Assembly: GCA_002452325.1 (NCBI GenBank)
Contig: DKFG01000164.1
Coordinates: 445-17,790 of the forward strand
Length of the DNA stretch: 17,346 bases
Reading direction: 5' to 3'
Source: Geobacter sp. UBA6802
GTDB taxonomy: Bacteria; Desulfobacterota; Desulfuromonadia; Geobacterales; Pseudopelobacteraceae
The stretch's first letter is position 1; every line of letters starts with the position of its first letter. Made by a program: the position numbers and the translations under genes. This document shows, one piece after another, positions 1 to 7,687 of the stretch. The notes under the pieces are model-generated. The model ran no database searches. It was not told where the DNA came from and saw only the letters and a program-made list of their open reading frames with translations.

Positions 1-2
1 CC

Positions 3-404
3 CACCGTTATCCTTTTCTGCTGGTGGACAAGGTGCTTGAACTCGAGCGCAACCAGCGCATCAGGGCCATCAAGAACGTCACGTTCAATGAGCCCTACTT
101 CATGGGGCATTTTCCTGGCCATCCGGTCATGCCGGGGGTGCTGATTGTGGAGGCCATGGCTCAGGTGGCCGGGATTATGGCCTATCTGGCTTCTGACGAA
201 GAAACCCGCAAAAAGGTCAGTTACTTTATAGCCATTGACAGTGCCAAGTTTCGCAAGCCGGTGGTACCGGGGGATCAGCTGCGGATCGAAATCAGTACCA
301 CCCTGAACCGGCGTGGCATCTGGGGTGTAGATGGCAAGGCGTTTGTTGACGGCAAGCTGGTGACCGAAGCATCACTGAAGGCCACCTTTGCACCTGCAGA
401 ATAG
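3..404 (+). CDS. fabZ: 3-hydroxyacyl-ACP dehydratase FabZ, 5' end cut by window
   Basis: FabZ dehydrates (3R)-hydroxyacyl-ACP to trans-2-enoyl-ACP in fatty acid elongation. It competes with LpxA and LpxD for hydroxyacyl-ACP, which explains why it commonly sits beside lpxA. The reading frame is open from the first bases of the window and begins HRYPFLLVDKVLELE, the conserved FabZ N-terminal segment. The true start therefore lies upstream, and the GTG at 24 is an internal Val codon. The hot-dog fold active-site motif HFPGHPVMPGVLIVEAMAQ is present, with the catalytic His and Glu. The visible part is about 133 residues against a usual length of about 145-150, so only about 10-15 residues are missing. 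The TAG stop is 13 bases before lpxA, consistent with co-transcription. Identification is very secure. Confidence 0.96.
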   Translation, partial: HRYPFLLVDKVLELERNQRIRAIKNVTFNEPYFMGHFPGHPVMPGVLIVEAMAQVAGIMAYLASDEETRKKVSYFIAIDSAKFRKPVVPGDQLRIEISTTLNRRGIWGVDGKAFVDGKLVTEASLKATFAPAE

Positions 405-417
405 ACAGGGAGTCATT

Positions 418-1200
418 ATGAGTATTCATCCGAGTGCGGTCATTCATCCCTCTGCGCAGCTGGCCGACGATATTGAGGTTGGTCCCTACGCCATCATTGA
501 AGAGCAGGTGATTATCGGCAAGGGTACCACTATCGGTCCACACGCCTTTATCGGCAAATGGACCCAGTTGGGTGAGGATAACCGGATCTTCCACATGACC
601 TCGGTTGGTGCCCCTCCCCAGGATCTGAAATATAAGGGTGAGGAGTGTTGGACCAGGCTGGGCAACGGCAACGTGGTGCGCGAGTTTGCCACCATCCACC
701 GCGGGACGGTCACCGGTCACGCCGAGACGGTGGTGGGTAACAATAACCTGCTGATGTCCTACTCCCACATTGCCCACGATTGTGTGGTTGGTAACGGTAA
801 TGTCTTTGCCAACTCTGCTACACTGGCTGGACACGTAACGGTTCAGGACAACGTGATTCTTGGTGGATTGGTGGCGATCCATCAGTTTACTACCATTGGC
901 TCCTACTCCATGCTGGGGGGCGGCACGCTGGTGGGGCTGGATATTCCTCCCTATATGATTGCTACTTCCGGTAAACGGGACGCGACACTGCGGGGTCTGA
1001 ACCTGATCGGTCTGAAGCGTCGTGGCTTTAGCGATGAGTCAATCAGTAACCTGAAGAAGGCCTACAAGACCCTGTTTATGGCCGGGCTTAAACAGCCTGA
1101 AGCCATTGCAAAGATCAGAGCTGAGATCGTTGGTTGTGCCGAGGTTGATACCCTGCTGGCCTTTATTGAAGCCTCGCAGCGCGGGATCTGCCGCGGATGA
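418..1200 (+). CDS. lpxA: UDP-N-acetylglucosamine O-acyltransferase LpxA
   Basis: LpxA is the cytoplasmic trimeric enzyme that transfers a 3-hydroxyacyl chain from ACP to the 3-position of UDP-GlcNAc, the first step of lipid A synthesis. The 260-residue product matches the usual length (E. coli 262). Its N-terminal half consists of hexapeptide repeats of the left-handed beta-helix type (SIHPSAVIHPSAQL and onward). The catalytic His is in SHIAHDCVVGNGN. The C-terminal signature GLNLIGLKRRGF is present. A Gly occupies the position that in E. coli (Gly173) allows a long acyl chain, so a C14-like preference is inferred. ATG 418 was chosen over an upstream in-frame start because AGGGAG lies about 6 bases before it and MSIHPSAVIHP is the normal N-terminus. 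The stop overlaps the next start as ATGA. Confidence 0.97.
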   Translation: MSIHPSAVIHPSAQLADDIEVGPYAIIEEQVIIGKGTTIGPHAFIGKWTQLGEDNRIFHMTSVGAPPQDLKYKGEECWTRLGNGNVVREFATIHRGTVTGHAETVVGNNNLLMSYSHIAHDCVVGNGNVFANSATLAGHVTVQDNVILGGLVAIHQFTTIGSYSMLGGGTLVGLDIPPYMIATSGKRDATLRGLNLIGLKRRGFSDESISNLKKAYKTLFMAGLKQPEAIAKIRAEIVGCAEVDTLLAFIEASQRGICRG

Positions 1201-2141
1201 GCAGACTTCGCACTGCCGTGATCGGGGTCGGCTACCTGGGGAATTTTCATGCCCAGAAACATGCCGCACTGGAAGGGGTTGAACTGGTCGGCGTGGTGGA
1301 TGCTGATCCGGCCCGTGCTGCCGAAGTGGCTGCTGCCTGTGGCTGCCAGTCGTTTACCGACTACCGCGACCTGATCGGCAGCGTGGATGCGGTCAGTGTG
1401 GTGGTGCCTACCCAGTACCATTACGAGGTTGCCCGGGAATTTCTGGCAGCCGGTGTCCATGTGTTGATTGAAAAGCCGATCACGGTTACCATTGAGCAGG
1501 CCGATGAGCTGATCAAACTGGCTGATGCGCACAAACTGGTTTTTCAGGTGGGGCATCTGGAGCGCTTCAATCCGGTGATGATGGCGGCTGAAGAGGTGCT
1601 GAATGAGCCGCTGTTTGTGGAGTCGGTCCGGATTGCACCGTTCAAGCCGCGCGGTACTGATGTTAACGTGGTGCTGGACCTGATGATCCACGATATCGAG
1701 ATCATCCAGCATCTGGTGAAATCACCGGTAGCCCGGATTGATGCTGTCGGCGCCCCGGTCTTTACCGGTGAAGAAGATATCGCCAATGCGAGAATCGCCT
1801 TTGAGAACGGCTGCGTGGCAAATGTTACTGCCAGCCGGATCAGCCTGAAGAGTGAGCGCAAGATGCGGATCTTCCAGCGTGACGCCTACCTGACCCTGGA
1901 CTTCCAGAACAAGAAGGTGCTGGTGGCCAAAAAGGGGGTCGGGGAGCTGCTGCCCGGTATCCCCAATGTGCAGGTGCAAGAACGGGAGCTGGGGCAGTCT
2001 GATCCGCTGCTGTCCGAAATATCTTCGTTTGTTGAGGCAATCAGGGAAGGGAAGCAGCCGCAGGTTAGTGGTCGCGATGGACGGATGGCGCTTGAAACAG
2101 CACTCAAGATCAATCAGGGTCTGAACAGGTTGCAGCCATGA
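1197..2141 (+). CDS. Gfo/Idh/MocA-family NAD(P)-dependent oxidoreductase in the lipid A operon
   Basis: The 314-residue protein has an N-terminal Rossmann fold (VIGVGYLGNFHAQKH, about residues 8-22) and the family's EKPI motif, whose Lys is normally catalytic. A GHLERFNPV segment and DLMIHDIEII follow, the latter probably supplying the active-site Asp/His. The family oxidises or reduces sugar ring hydroxyls with NAD(P). It starts inside the lpxA stop codon (ATGA) and ends 40 bases before lpxB, so it is very likely an operon member acting on a lipid A precursor or nucleotide sugar. A known relative in a similar position is GnnA, which oxidises UDP-GlcNAc at C3 before amination by GnnB. No GnnB-type aminotransferase is visible here, so the GnnA role is a hypothesis. 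The family is certain; the substrate is not. Confidence 0.9.
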   Translation: MSRLRTAVIGVGYLGNFHAQKHAALEGVELVGVVDADPARAAEVAAACGCQSFTDYRDLIGSVDAVSVVVPTQYHYEVAREFLAAGVHVLIEKPITVTIEQADELIKLADAHKLVFQVGHLERFNPVMMAAEEVLNEPLFVESVRIAPFKPRGTDVNVVLDLMIHDIEIIQHLVKSPVARIDAVGAPVFTGEEDIANARIAFENGCVANVTASRISLKSERKMRIFQRDAYLTLDFQNKKVLVAKKGVGELLPGIPNVQVQERELGQSDPLLSEISSFVEAIREGKQPQVSGRDGRMALETALKINQGLNRLQP

Positions 2142-2181
2142 ATCGCTGCGAACAGGCAACGAGTAAAAGGACCGTTGACTG

Positions 2182-3333
2182 GTGAAAGATGATGCTGTGA
2201 ACCGGGTGATGATCGTAGCTGGTGAGGCATCCGGCGACATCTACGGTGCTGGTCTGATCACAACGGTTGCTGCAGAAATGCCGGAGATCAGGTTTTTCGG
2301 TATCGGTGGGCCACGTATGCGGGAGGCTGGCTGCGAGACCCTGGTTGACTCGGCCGACATGGCGGTGGTCGGTCTGGTTGAGGTGCTGAAGCATTTTGAG
2401 GTGATTGCCGCTGCCTTCCTGAAGCTGAAAAAGATCCTGCTGAACGACCCGCCCGACCTGTTGATCCTGATCGACTACCCCGGTTTTAACCTGCGTCTGG
2501 CCAAGGTGGCTAAACGGGCAGGTGTCAAGGTGCTCTACTACATCTCCCCCCAGATCTGGGCCTGGCGACAGGGCCGGGTACATAAGATCAAGCGACTGGT
2601 TGACCAGATGGCGGTGATCCTGCCGTTTGAGGTACCGTTCTATGAAAAGGCCGGTGTGCCGGTTTCGTTTGTGGGGCATCCCCTGGCTGACCTGGTGCAG
2701 GTGAGTCTGAACAAAGAGCAGGCAGCTGCATCCTTTGGTCTTGATCCGTCCCGCCCGGTGGTGGGGCTGTTCCCCGGCAGCCGCCGCAGCGAGGTCAGTC
2801 GCCTGCTGCCCACCATCCTGGAGGCTGCCCGCCTGCTGCTGCGTGTTCCCGAGTTGCAGTTTGTCCTCCCACTGGCTTCCACCTTGACCGAGGAGGATCT
2901 CGCCCCCTGGTTGTCCACTACCGATTTGCCGCTCACCATCACCCGCGAACGGATCCACGACCTAATCCGGGCCTGCGATGCCGTGATCTCGGTCTCCGGT
3001 ACCGTCACCCTGGAGGTGGCCTTGGTGGGCACGCCGCTGGTGATCATCTACAAACTGTCGCCGCTCACCTTCCAGCTGGCCAAGCGGCTGGTCAAGGTGG
3101 AGCATATTGGCCTGTGCAACATTGTGGCCGGAGAGACGGTTGCACCTGAACTGATTCAGGATGATGCCTCGCCGGAGCGGATTGCAGCCGAGATTGAACA
3201 CCTGCTTGAGCATGAGGTTAACAGCTCCGTGAGATCACGTCTCTCCCGGGTACGCGAGCGTCTGGGCGGCGGTGGTGCCAATCAACGCATGGCAGCGCTT
3301 ATACGAGGTTTTTTACGGAACGAGATGCTATGA
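2182..3333 (+). CDS. lpxB: Lipid-A-disaccharide synthase LpxB
   Basis: LpxB is a GT19 peripheral membrane glycosyltransferase. It joins UDP-2,3-diacylglucosamine and lipid X to form the beta-1,6-linked lipid A disaccharide. Visible landmarks are VMIVAGEASGDIYGAGL at the N-terminus, FFGIGGPRM, the segment YYISPQIWAWRQGRV, VGHPLAD, GLFPGSRRSEV, and the C-terminal donor-binding region VSGTVTLEVALVGTPLVIIYK. Length is 383 residues with the GTG at 2182 (E. coli 382). AAAAGG lies about 11 bases upstream of that GTG, a somewhat long spacing. GTG 2197 and ATG 2209 are alternatives, but ATG 2209 would start almost at the glycine-rich loop. The stop overlaps the next gene's ATG (ATGA). Confidence 0.96.
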   Translation: MKDDAVNRVMIVAGEASGDIYGAGLITTVAAEMPEIRFFGIGGPRMREAGCETLVDSADMAVVGLVEVLKHFEVIAAAFLKLKKILLNDPPDLLILIDYPGFNLRLAKVAKRAGVKVLYYISPQIWAWRQGRVHKIKRLVDQMAVILPFEVPFYEKAGVPVSFVGHPLADLVQVSLNKEQAAASFGLDPSRPVVGLFPGSRRSEVSRLLPTILEAARLLLRVPELQFVLPLASTLTEEDLAPWLSTTDLPLTITRERIHDLIRACDAVISVSGTVTLEVALVGTPLVIIYKLSPLTFQLAKRLVKVEHIGLCNIVAGETVAPELIQDDASPERIAAEIEHLLEHEVNSSVRSRLSRVRERLGGGGANQRMAALIRGFLRNEML

Positions 3334-4247
3334 AACGGATCATCTGGATGCTGCAGACCGGGGTGTTTTACTGTTTTACCTGGTTGGTCGCCTTGATGCC
3401 CGAGTGGATGTCAGAGCGGATAGGCACCGGTTTGGGCTTGCTCATGCGCATACTGATACGCAAAAGACGTATCATAGCAGAAGACAATATCGCCCATGTC
3501 TTGGAATATATGCGTTCTCAGCCGGGGTGGACCTGTACGATCCCTGATGCCGAGGGGATAGCACGAGAGGCTTTTCGTAATATCGGTCGCGCACTGGTGG
3601 AGGTCTGCCGTTTGTATCACGGCCATGGAGCAGCGCTGATTAATCAGATAGAGCTGCGGGGTAAAGAGCATTACGATGCAGCCGTGGCCAAGGGTAAAGG
3701 TTTAATCTTCCTGACGGGTCACTGTGGTAACTGGGAGCTGATGGCCTTGGCTAACTTCCAGTTACTAGGTTCAACCATGTCGGTGGTGGCACGTCGGCAA
3801 AATAATCCCTATCTGAACGCTATGGTTGAGAAGATGCGGATGCGGTATAAAAACCGGGTTATTTATAAAGACAATGCGCTCAAAAATATGATGTCGGTAC
3901 TTCGCAAGCAGGGCACGATCGGACTGCTGGTGGATCAGGCGGTATTTCCTGAAGAGGGCTGTCTGATCAGTTTTCTGGGCCGCCCTGCCTGGGCTTCAAA
4001 GGCCCCAGTGCTTTTGGCGCGAAAACTGGGCGTACCGGTGGTGCCATCGTTTATTTTTCGTGATGGCGATCATTACTGCATTGAAATTTATCCAGAACTT
4101 GTTTTCAGCGGCGACAAGTCTGATGAAGGTTGGGCAGCCGATGTAAAGGTCTATTCACGCGCCATTGAAGATTTTATTATCCGGCATCCCACTAGCTGGT
4201 ACTGGGTCCATCGCCGTTGGAAACGGGCCGGAGAGCCGGTGCCATGA
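3330..4247 (+). CDS. lpxL: LpxL/HtrB-type lysophospholipid acyltransferase (late lipid A acyltransferase)
   Basis: This family adds secondary acyl chains to Kdo-lipid A from acyl-ACP at the inner membrane. The 305-residue product is the usual size. It begins with a hydrophobic stretch (about residues 5-23) expected to anchor it. The acyltransferase H-x4-E/D motif is in TGHCGNWELMA (His131, Glu136). The typical C-terminal segment SWYWVHRRWKR is present near residues 289-299. Its position directly before waaA fits a role in lipid A maturation. Whether it acts on the 2' or 3' chain, and before or after Kdo transfer, cannot be told from sequence. Parts of the gene use ATA and AGA codons more than the neighbouring genes do by eye. 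It overlaps both lpxB and waaA by four bases. Confidence 0.93.
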   Translation: MKRIIWMLQTGVFYCFTWLVALMPEWMSERIGTGLGLLMRILIRKRRIIAEDNIAHVLEYMRSQPGWTCTIPDAEGIAREAFRNIGRALVEVCRLYHGHGAALINQIELRGKEHYDAAVAKGKGLIFLTGHCGNWELMALANFQLLGSTMSVVARRQNNPYLNAMVEKMRMRYKNRVIYKDNALKNMMSVLRKQGTIGLLVDQAVFPEEGCLISFLGRPAWASKAPVLLARKLGVPVVPSFIFRDGDHYCIEIYPELVFSGDKSDEGWAADVKVYSRAIEDFIIRHPTSWYWVHRRWKRAGEPVP

Positions 4248-5539
4248 TCTGGCCGCTGCTCTATGCCCTGTTGACCTGGATCGCCCTGCCGTTTGCACTG
4301 CTGTACCACGGTTACCGTTCCGTCAGCCGCGGCAGAAAGAGTGCCTTTGGCGAGCGGTTCGGCACATTGGCACCGTCAGCTGCTGCTGCGTTGCAGGGTG
4401 GGCCGGTGATCTGGCTGCATGCTGTGTCAGTGGGGGAGGTGATGGCGGCCCGTCCGCTGCTGAAAGGGCTGCGACAGCGGTATCCCGACTACCGGCTGCT
4501 GCTGACCGTCACCACCGAGACTGGTCGCGTGGTGGCTGAACGGGACGGGCTGGCCGATGCCGTCACCTATTTTCCGTTTGATATCGGCCCGGCAGTGCGT
4601 CGGCTGCTGAACAGCGTCTCGCCGCGGGCGATCATCATCATGGAGACCGAGATCTGGCCGGTGTTCAGCCTGGAGGTGCAGCGCAGAGGCATACCGCTGC
4701 TGCTGGCCAACGGGCGCATTTCGCAGCGCTCATTCCCCCGTTATCAACGCTTTGCCTGGTTTTTCAAGCCGGTGCTGGAACGATTCGTCGGCTTGGGTAT
4801 GCAGAGTGAGGCTGACCTGCAGCGGATACTGAGCATTGGCGCACCAGTTGAGCGGACCCGGGTACTGGGCAATCTCAAGTACGACATCTCTTTTGGGCCG
4901 GTGGACTGGCCCGAACGCTGTCAGCTGCGTCAGCAGTATTGCATACCGCAGCAGTGCAGTGTGCTGGTCGTCGGCAGTACCCACCCCGGTGAGGAGTTGT
5001 TGCTGCTGGACGCATGGCGTAATCTGCTGACCAGTCTTCCTGAGTTGCTGCTGGTGCTGGTGCCCCGCCACCCGGAGCGGGTTGCCGAGGTTGAGCAACT
5101 GCTGAATACTCGTGGTATATCTGTGGTGAGACGGTCTCAGCAGGACCTGTCATCCCAGCAGTTGCGGGGCGGACAGGTCCTGTTGGTTGACACGGTTGGC
5201 GAGCTGTTGCGACTGTACACCCTGGCTGACCTGACCTTTGTGGGTGGCAGCCTGGTACCTACTGGTGGCCATAACCTGCTTGAGCCGGCATCACGGGGAA
5301 TCCCGTTGCTGTTTGGGCCGTATATGGATAATTTTGCCGAGATCACGACATTGGTGCTTGATTACGGTGCCGGTGTGCAGGTAGCAGACCAGCGCGAGCT
5401 GCAGGAAGTTGCCTTGGAGTTTTTGATAACCCCGGAACTGCGGCAGGTGGTTGGTACCAACGGCCTGAAGCTGCTGCGCGACCGAGGCGGTGCGGTTGGG
5501 CGACATCTGGACATGCTGTCAGAGGTGTTGCCGCCATGA
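4244..5539 (+). CDS. waaA: 3-deoxy-D-manno-octulosonic acid transferase WaaA (KdtA)
   Basis: WaaA is a GT30 membrane-associated enzyme that transfers one or more Kdo residues from CMP-Kdo to lipid IVA or a related lipid A precursor. The 431-residue product (E. coli 425) starts with a single hydrophobic anchor (residues 1-21). The acceptor-side motif LHAVSVGEV carries the catalytic Glu65. METEIWP, the mid-domain GSTHPGEE, and the CMP-Kdo-binding segment GGSLVPTGGHNLLEPA are all present. ATG 4244 was chosen over an in-frame start nine codons upstream: it overlaps the preceding stop as ATGA, has GGAG about 10 bases upstream, and puts the hydrophobic anchor at the N-terminus. The number of Kdo units added cannot be inferred. 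Confidence 0.96.
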   Translation: MIWPLLYALLTWIALPFALLYHGYRSVSRGRKSAFGERFGTLAPSAAAALQGGPVIWLHAVSVGEVMAARPLLKGLRQRYPDYRLLLTVTTETGRVVAERDGLADAVTYFPFDIGPAVRRLLNSVSPRAIIIMETEIWPVFSLEVQRRGIPLLLANGRISQRSFPRYQRFAWFFKPVLERFVGLGMQSEADLQRILSIGAPVERTRVLGNLKYDISFGPVDWPERCQLRQQYCIPQQCSVLVVGSTHPGEELLLLDAWRNLLTSLPELLLVLVPRHPERVAEVEQLLNTRGISVVRRSQQDLSSQQLRGGQVLLVDTVGELLRLYTLADLTFVGGSLVPTGGHNLLEPASRGIPLLFGPYMDNFAEITTLVLDYGAGVQVADQRELQEVALEFLITPELRQVVGTNGLKLLRDRGGAVGRHLDMLSEVLPP

Positions 5540-6618
5540 ACCTGAAGGTCTGGTGGCGTGGTCTGGCAGAGGGCAGTCGCAGTGGTTTTTCTGTGCTGCT
5601 GACAACCCTGCTGCTGGCAGTACCGTCACTGCTGTATGGCGTCCTGCTACGGATCAGGGCGCTTTTGTACCGGACGGGCGTTTTCAGGAGTTACCGCCTG
5701 CCCTGCCCGGTGGTTTCTGTCGGCAACCTCACGGTGGGGGGTACAGGCAAGACGCCGGTCACCATCTGGATTGCCCGCCAGCTGCTGCAGCAGGGAAAAA
5801 GAGTGGCGGTGCTTTCACGTGGCTATGGTGGCTCGTACACTGGAACCGCTGCTATTGTCTCCGATGGCCAGACCATGCTGCTTACCCCGGAACAGGCTGG
5901 CGATGAACCGTATCTGCTGGCTACCAGTGTTCCTGGACTGATGGTGGTGGTTGGTGCAGACCGTTACCGGGCCGGTCTGTTAGCCCTTGAGCATCTGCAG
6001 CCTGATCTTCTGCTGCTGGATGACGGGTTTCAACATGTCCGGCTGCAGCGGGATCTGAACATCCTGCTGCTGGACAGCCGTCGACCCTTTGGCAACGGCT
6101 GGACCCTGCCGCTGGGCCTGTTGCGGGAACCACGCACTGCATTGAAACGGGCTGATCTCGTGCTATTTACTCGGCATCAGCCAGGGCAGTCTGTCGTCGA
6201 TCCTGGCCTGCCGTACTGCTGCTGCAGCCATCAGCAGACGAGCTTTAATAAGTTGGACAGCGGGAAGGAGCTGTCGCTGGTATTGCTACAGCAGACCAGG
6301 GTTGCCGCATTTTGTGGTATCGCTGATCCGGAGGGCTTTTTTGAGGGGTTGCGAAGGCTCGGCATGACTCTTGTCGCTACCATGGCCCTTTCAGATCATG
6401 AGCCCTATCACGGACAAACACTCAAGCGGCTGGAACAATTTGCTGCAGATTATAACGCAGACTGGCTGGTGACCACAGAGAAGGATGGAGTCAAGTTAGC
6501 CAGACAGCAACATTTCTGGTGTAGTAAGGTGGTAACGGCCCGACTTGAGCTGCAGCTTTCAGACAGCGGTAGTGTGATGCGGCTTGCTCTTGATAAACTG
6601 CTTTCAAGTCAACCCTGA
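5536..6618 (+). CDS. lpxK: Tetraacyldisaccharide 4'-kinase LpxK
   Basis: LpxK phosphorylates the 4' position of the lipid A disaccharide at the inner membrane. The 360-residue protein begins with a hydrophobic segment (about residues 18-37). It has the unusual lipid-kinase P-loop SVGNLTVGGTGKTPV (Lys72, Thr73). AGDEP (Asp123 is a candidate catalytic base), LDDGFQHVRLQRD (residues 161-173), SDHEPY with the His expected to pair with the catalytic Asp, and TTEKDGVK near residue 313 all follow the family order. It is about 30 residues longer than E. coli LpxK (328). Part of the excess may be a poorly conserved stretch around residues 220-245 that contains three consecutive Cys. Its ATG overlaps the waaA stop (ATGA), so coupled translation is likely. 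Confidence 0.96.
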   Translation: MNLKVWWRGLAEGSRSGFSVLLTTLLLAVPSLLYGVLLRIRALLYRTGVFRSYRLPCPVVSVGNLTVGGTGKTPVTIWIARQLLQQGKRVAVLSRGYGGSYTGTAAIVSDGQTMLLTPEQAGDEPYLLATSVPGLMVVVGADRYRAGLLALEHLQPDLLLLDDGFQHVRLQRDLNILLLDSRRPFGNGWTLPLGLLREPRTALKRADLVLFTRHQPGQSVVDPGLPYCCCSHQQTSFNKLDSGKELSLVLLQQTRVAAFCGIADPEGFFEGLRRLGMTLVATMALSDHEPYHGQTLKRLEQFAADYNADWLVTTEKDGVKLARQQHFWCSKVVTARLELQLSDSGSVMRLALDKLLSSQP

Positions 6619-6643
6619 TTCCGGCATAGTGCCCCCTGTTTTT

Positions 6644-7678
6644 ATGAGATATCAAGATACACACAAGATACTGGTACGGGCTGTCAACTGGATCGGTGAT
6701 GCCGTCATGACCACCCCGGCCCTGATGGCGGTGCGAGAGACCTTTCCGGATGCCGAGATCACCCTGTTGGCCAATCCGTTGGTCGGCCAGTTACTGCAGG
6801 GGCATCCAGCGGTGGACCGGGTGGTATTCTTTGATCGAAAAGCTCAACATAATGGCCTTACCGGACGTTTGCGGCTGGCACAACAACTACGGCAGGAGCG
6901 GTTTGACCTGGCACTGATCCTGCCCAACTCTCTTGACTCGGCCCTGGTCCCCTGGCTAACCCGCATACCGCAACGCTGGGGTAAGGCATCCGATTGTCGC
7001 AGCTGGCTCCTGACCAGGCGTTTTCACGACCAGCCCCGTGCCGAACCGGAGCATGAAGTATATTACTATCTACGGTTGCTTGAGTCATTTGGCATCAAGG
7101 GGGACGTGACACAACCGTTTCTGGCTACCACGTTGGCTGAGGACCAGGCTGCTGCAGAACTGCTTGGGGAATACGGCATTGGTGGCAACGACCGGCTGCT
7201 GGGAATCAATGCCGGTGCCAGTTTCGGTTCTGCCAAGCGTTGGTACCCGGAGCGATTTGCCGAGGTTGCGCAGCGGCTGGCTGCGGAACGACATGCCAAA
7301 GTCATCCTGTTTGGTGGACCGGATGAGATAGAGATTGTTGCAGTAATAGAGCAGTCCCTGGCTGGACGTTGTTTGAATATGGCCGGTAAAACCTCGGTGC
7401 GGCAGCTGATGGCACTGATCAAACGCTGCAGCTTCTTTATTACCAACGATTCCGGTCCGATGCATATTGCAGCTGCCTTTGGCGTGCCGCTGGTGGCGAT
7501 TTTCGGACCCACCAACCATGTCGGCACGGCACCGGTTTCAGAAAAGGCAGTTATCGTACGGCAACCGGTTGATTGTGCCCCCTGCAAGTTGCGGGCTTGT
7601 TCCACCGACCACCGGTGTATGACGGCAGTAACGGCTGGGCAGGTCGTGCAGGCGGCAGAACAGCTTTGGAAGGTGTAA
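6644..7678 (+). CDS. waaF: ADP-heptose:LPS heptosyltransferase II (WaaF-like, GT9)
   Basis: This GT9 enzyme transfers L,D-heptose from its ADP donor to the inner core of LPS. The 344-residue protein (E. coli WaaF 348) starts ILVRAVNWIGDAVMTTPAL, the family's N-terminal acceptor-domain signature. It continues with LGINAGASFGSAKRWY and the donor-site segment NDSGPMHIAAAFGVPLVAIF, followed by GPTNHVGTAP. A C-terminal cluster (CAPCKLRACSTDHRC) is typical of WaaF. ATG 6644 gives the standard N-terminus. Its Shine-Dalgarno is weak, and translation may be helped by lpxK, which ends 25 bases upstream. GTG 6629 is a possible alternative start. It is the last gene of the operon and faces the next gene tail to tail across 9 bases. 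Heptosyltransferase I (WaaC) is the main alternative, but the motifs fit WaaF better. Confidence 0.92.
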   Translation: MRYQDTHKILVRAVNWIGDAVMTTPALMAVRETFPDAEITLLANPLVGQLLQGHPAVDRVVFFDRKAQHNGLTGRLRLAQQLRQERFDLALILPNSLDSALVPWLTRIPQRWGKASDCRSWLLTRRFHDQPRAEPEHEVYYYLRLLESFGIKGDVTQPFLATTLAEDQAAAELLGEYGIGGNDRLLGINAGASFGSAKRWYPERFAEVAQRLAAERHAKVILFGGPDEIEIVAVIEQSLAGRCLNMAGKTSVRQLMALIKRCSFFITNDSGPMHIAAAFGVPLVAIFGPTNHVGTAPVSEKAVIVRQPVDCAPCKLRACSTDHRCMTAVTAGQVVQAAEQLWKV

Positions 7679-7687
7679 TCTATTGTT

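Noticed and set aside
1062..1712. Open frame of 216 codons on the minus strand opposite lpxA and the oxidoreductase.
   Set aside because: Same reason: His/Gln-rich shadow of conserved genes on the other strand, with no domain.
2110..2958. Long open frame of 282 codons on the minus strand opposite the oxidoreductase end and lpxB.
   Set aside because: It is antisense to the clearly coding lpxB, its composition (many Gln, His, Gly) is that of a reverse-frame shadow, and it has no recognisable domain.
3458..3477. Short inverted repeat GATACG...CGTATC inside the lpxL-type gene.
   Set aside because: The stem is only 6-7 bp, lies within conserved coding sequence and encodes ordinary residues; probably chance.
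3330..4247. Possible horizontal transfer of the lpxL-type gene, because of somewhat more ATA and AGA codons.
   Set aside because: The difference was judged by eye only, the gene overlaps both neighbours by four bases, and its product fits the operon. Too weak to call transfer without a codon-usage calculation.
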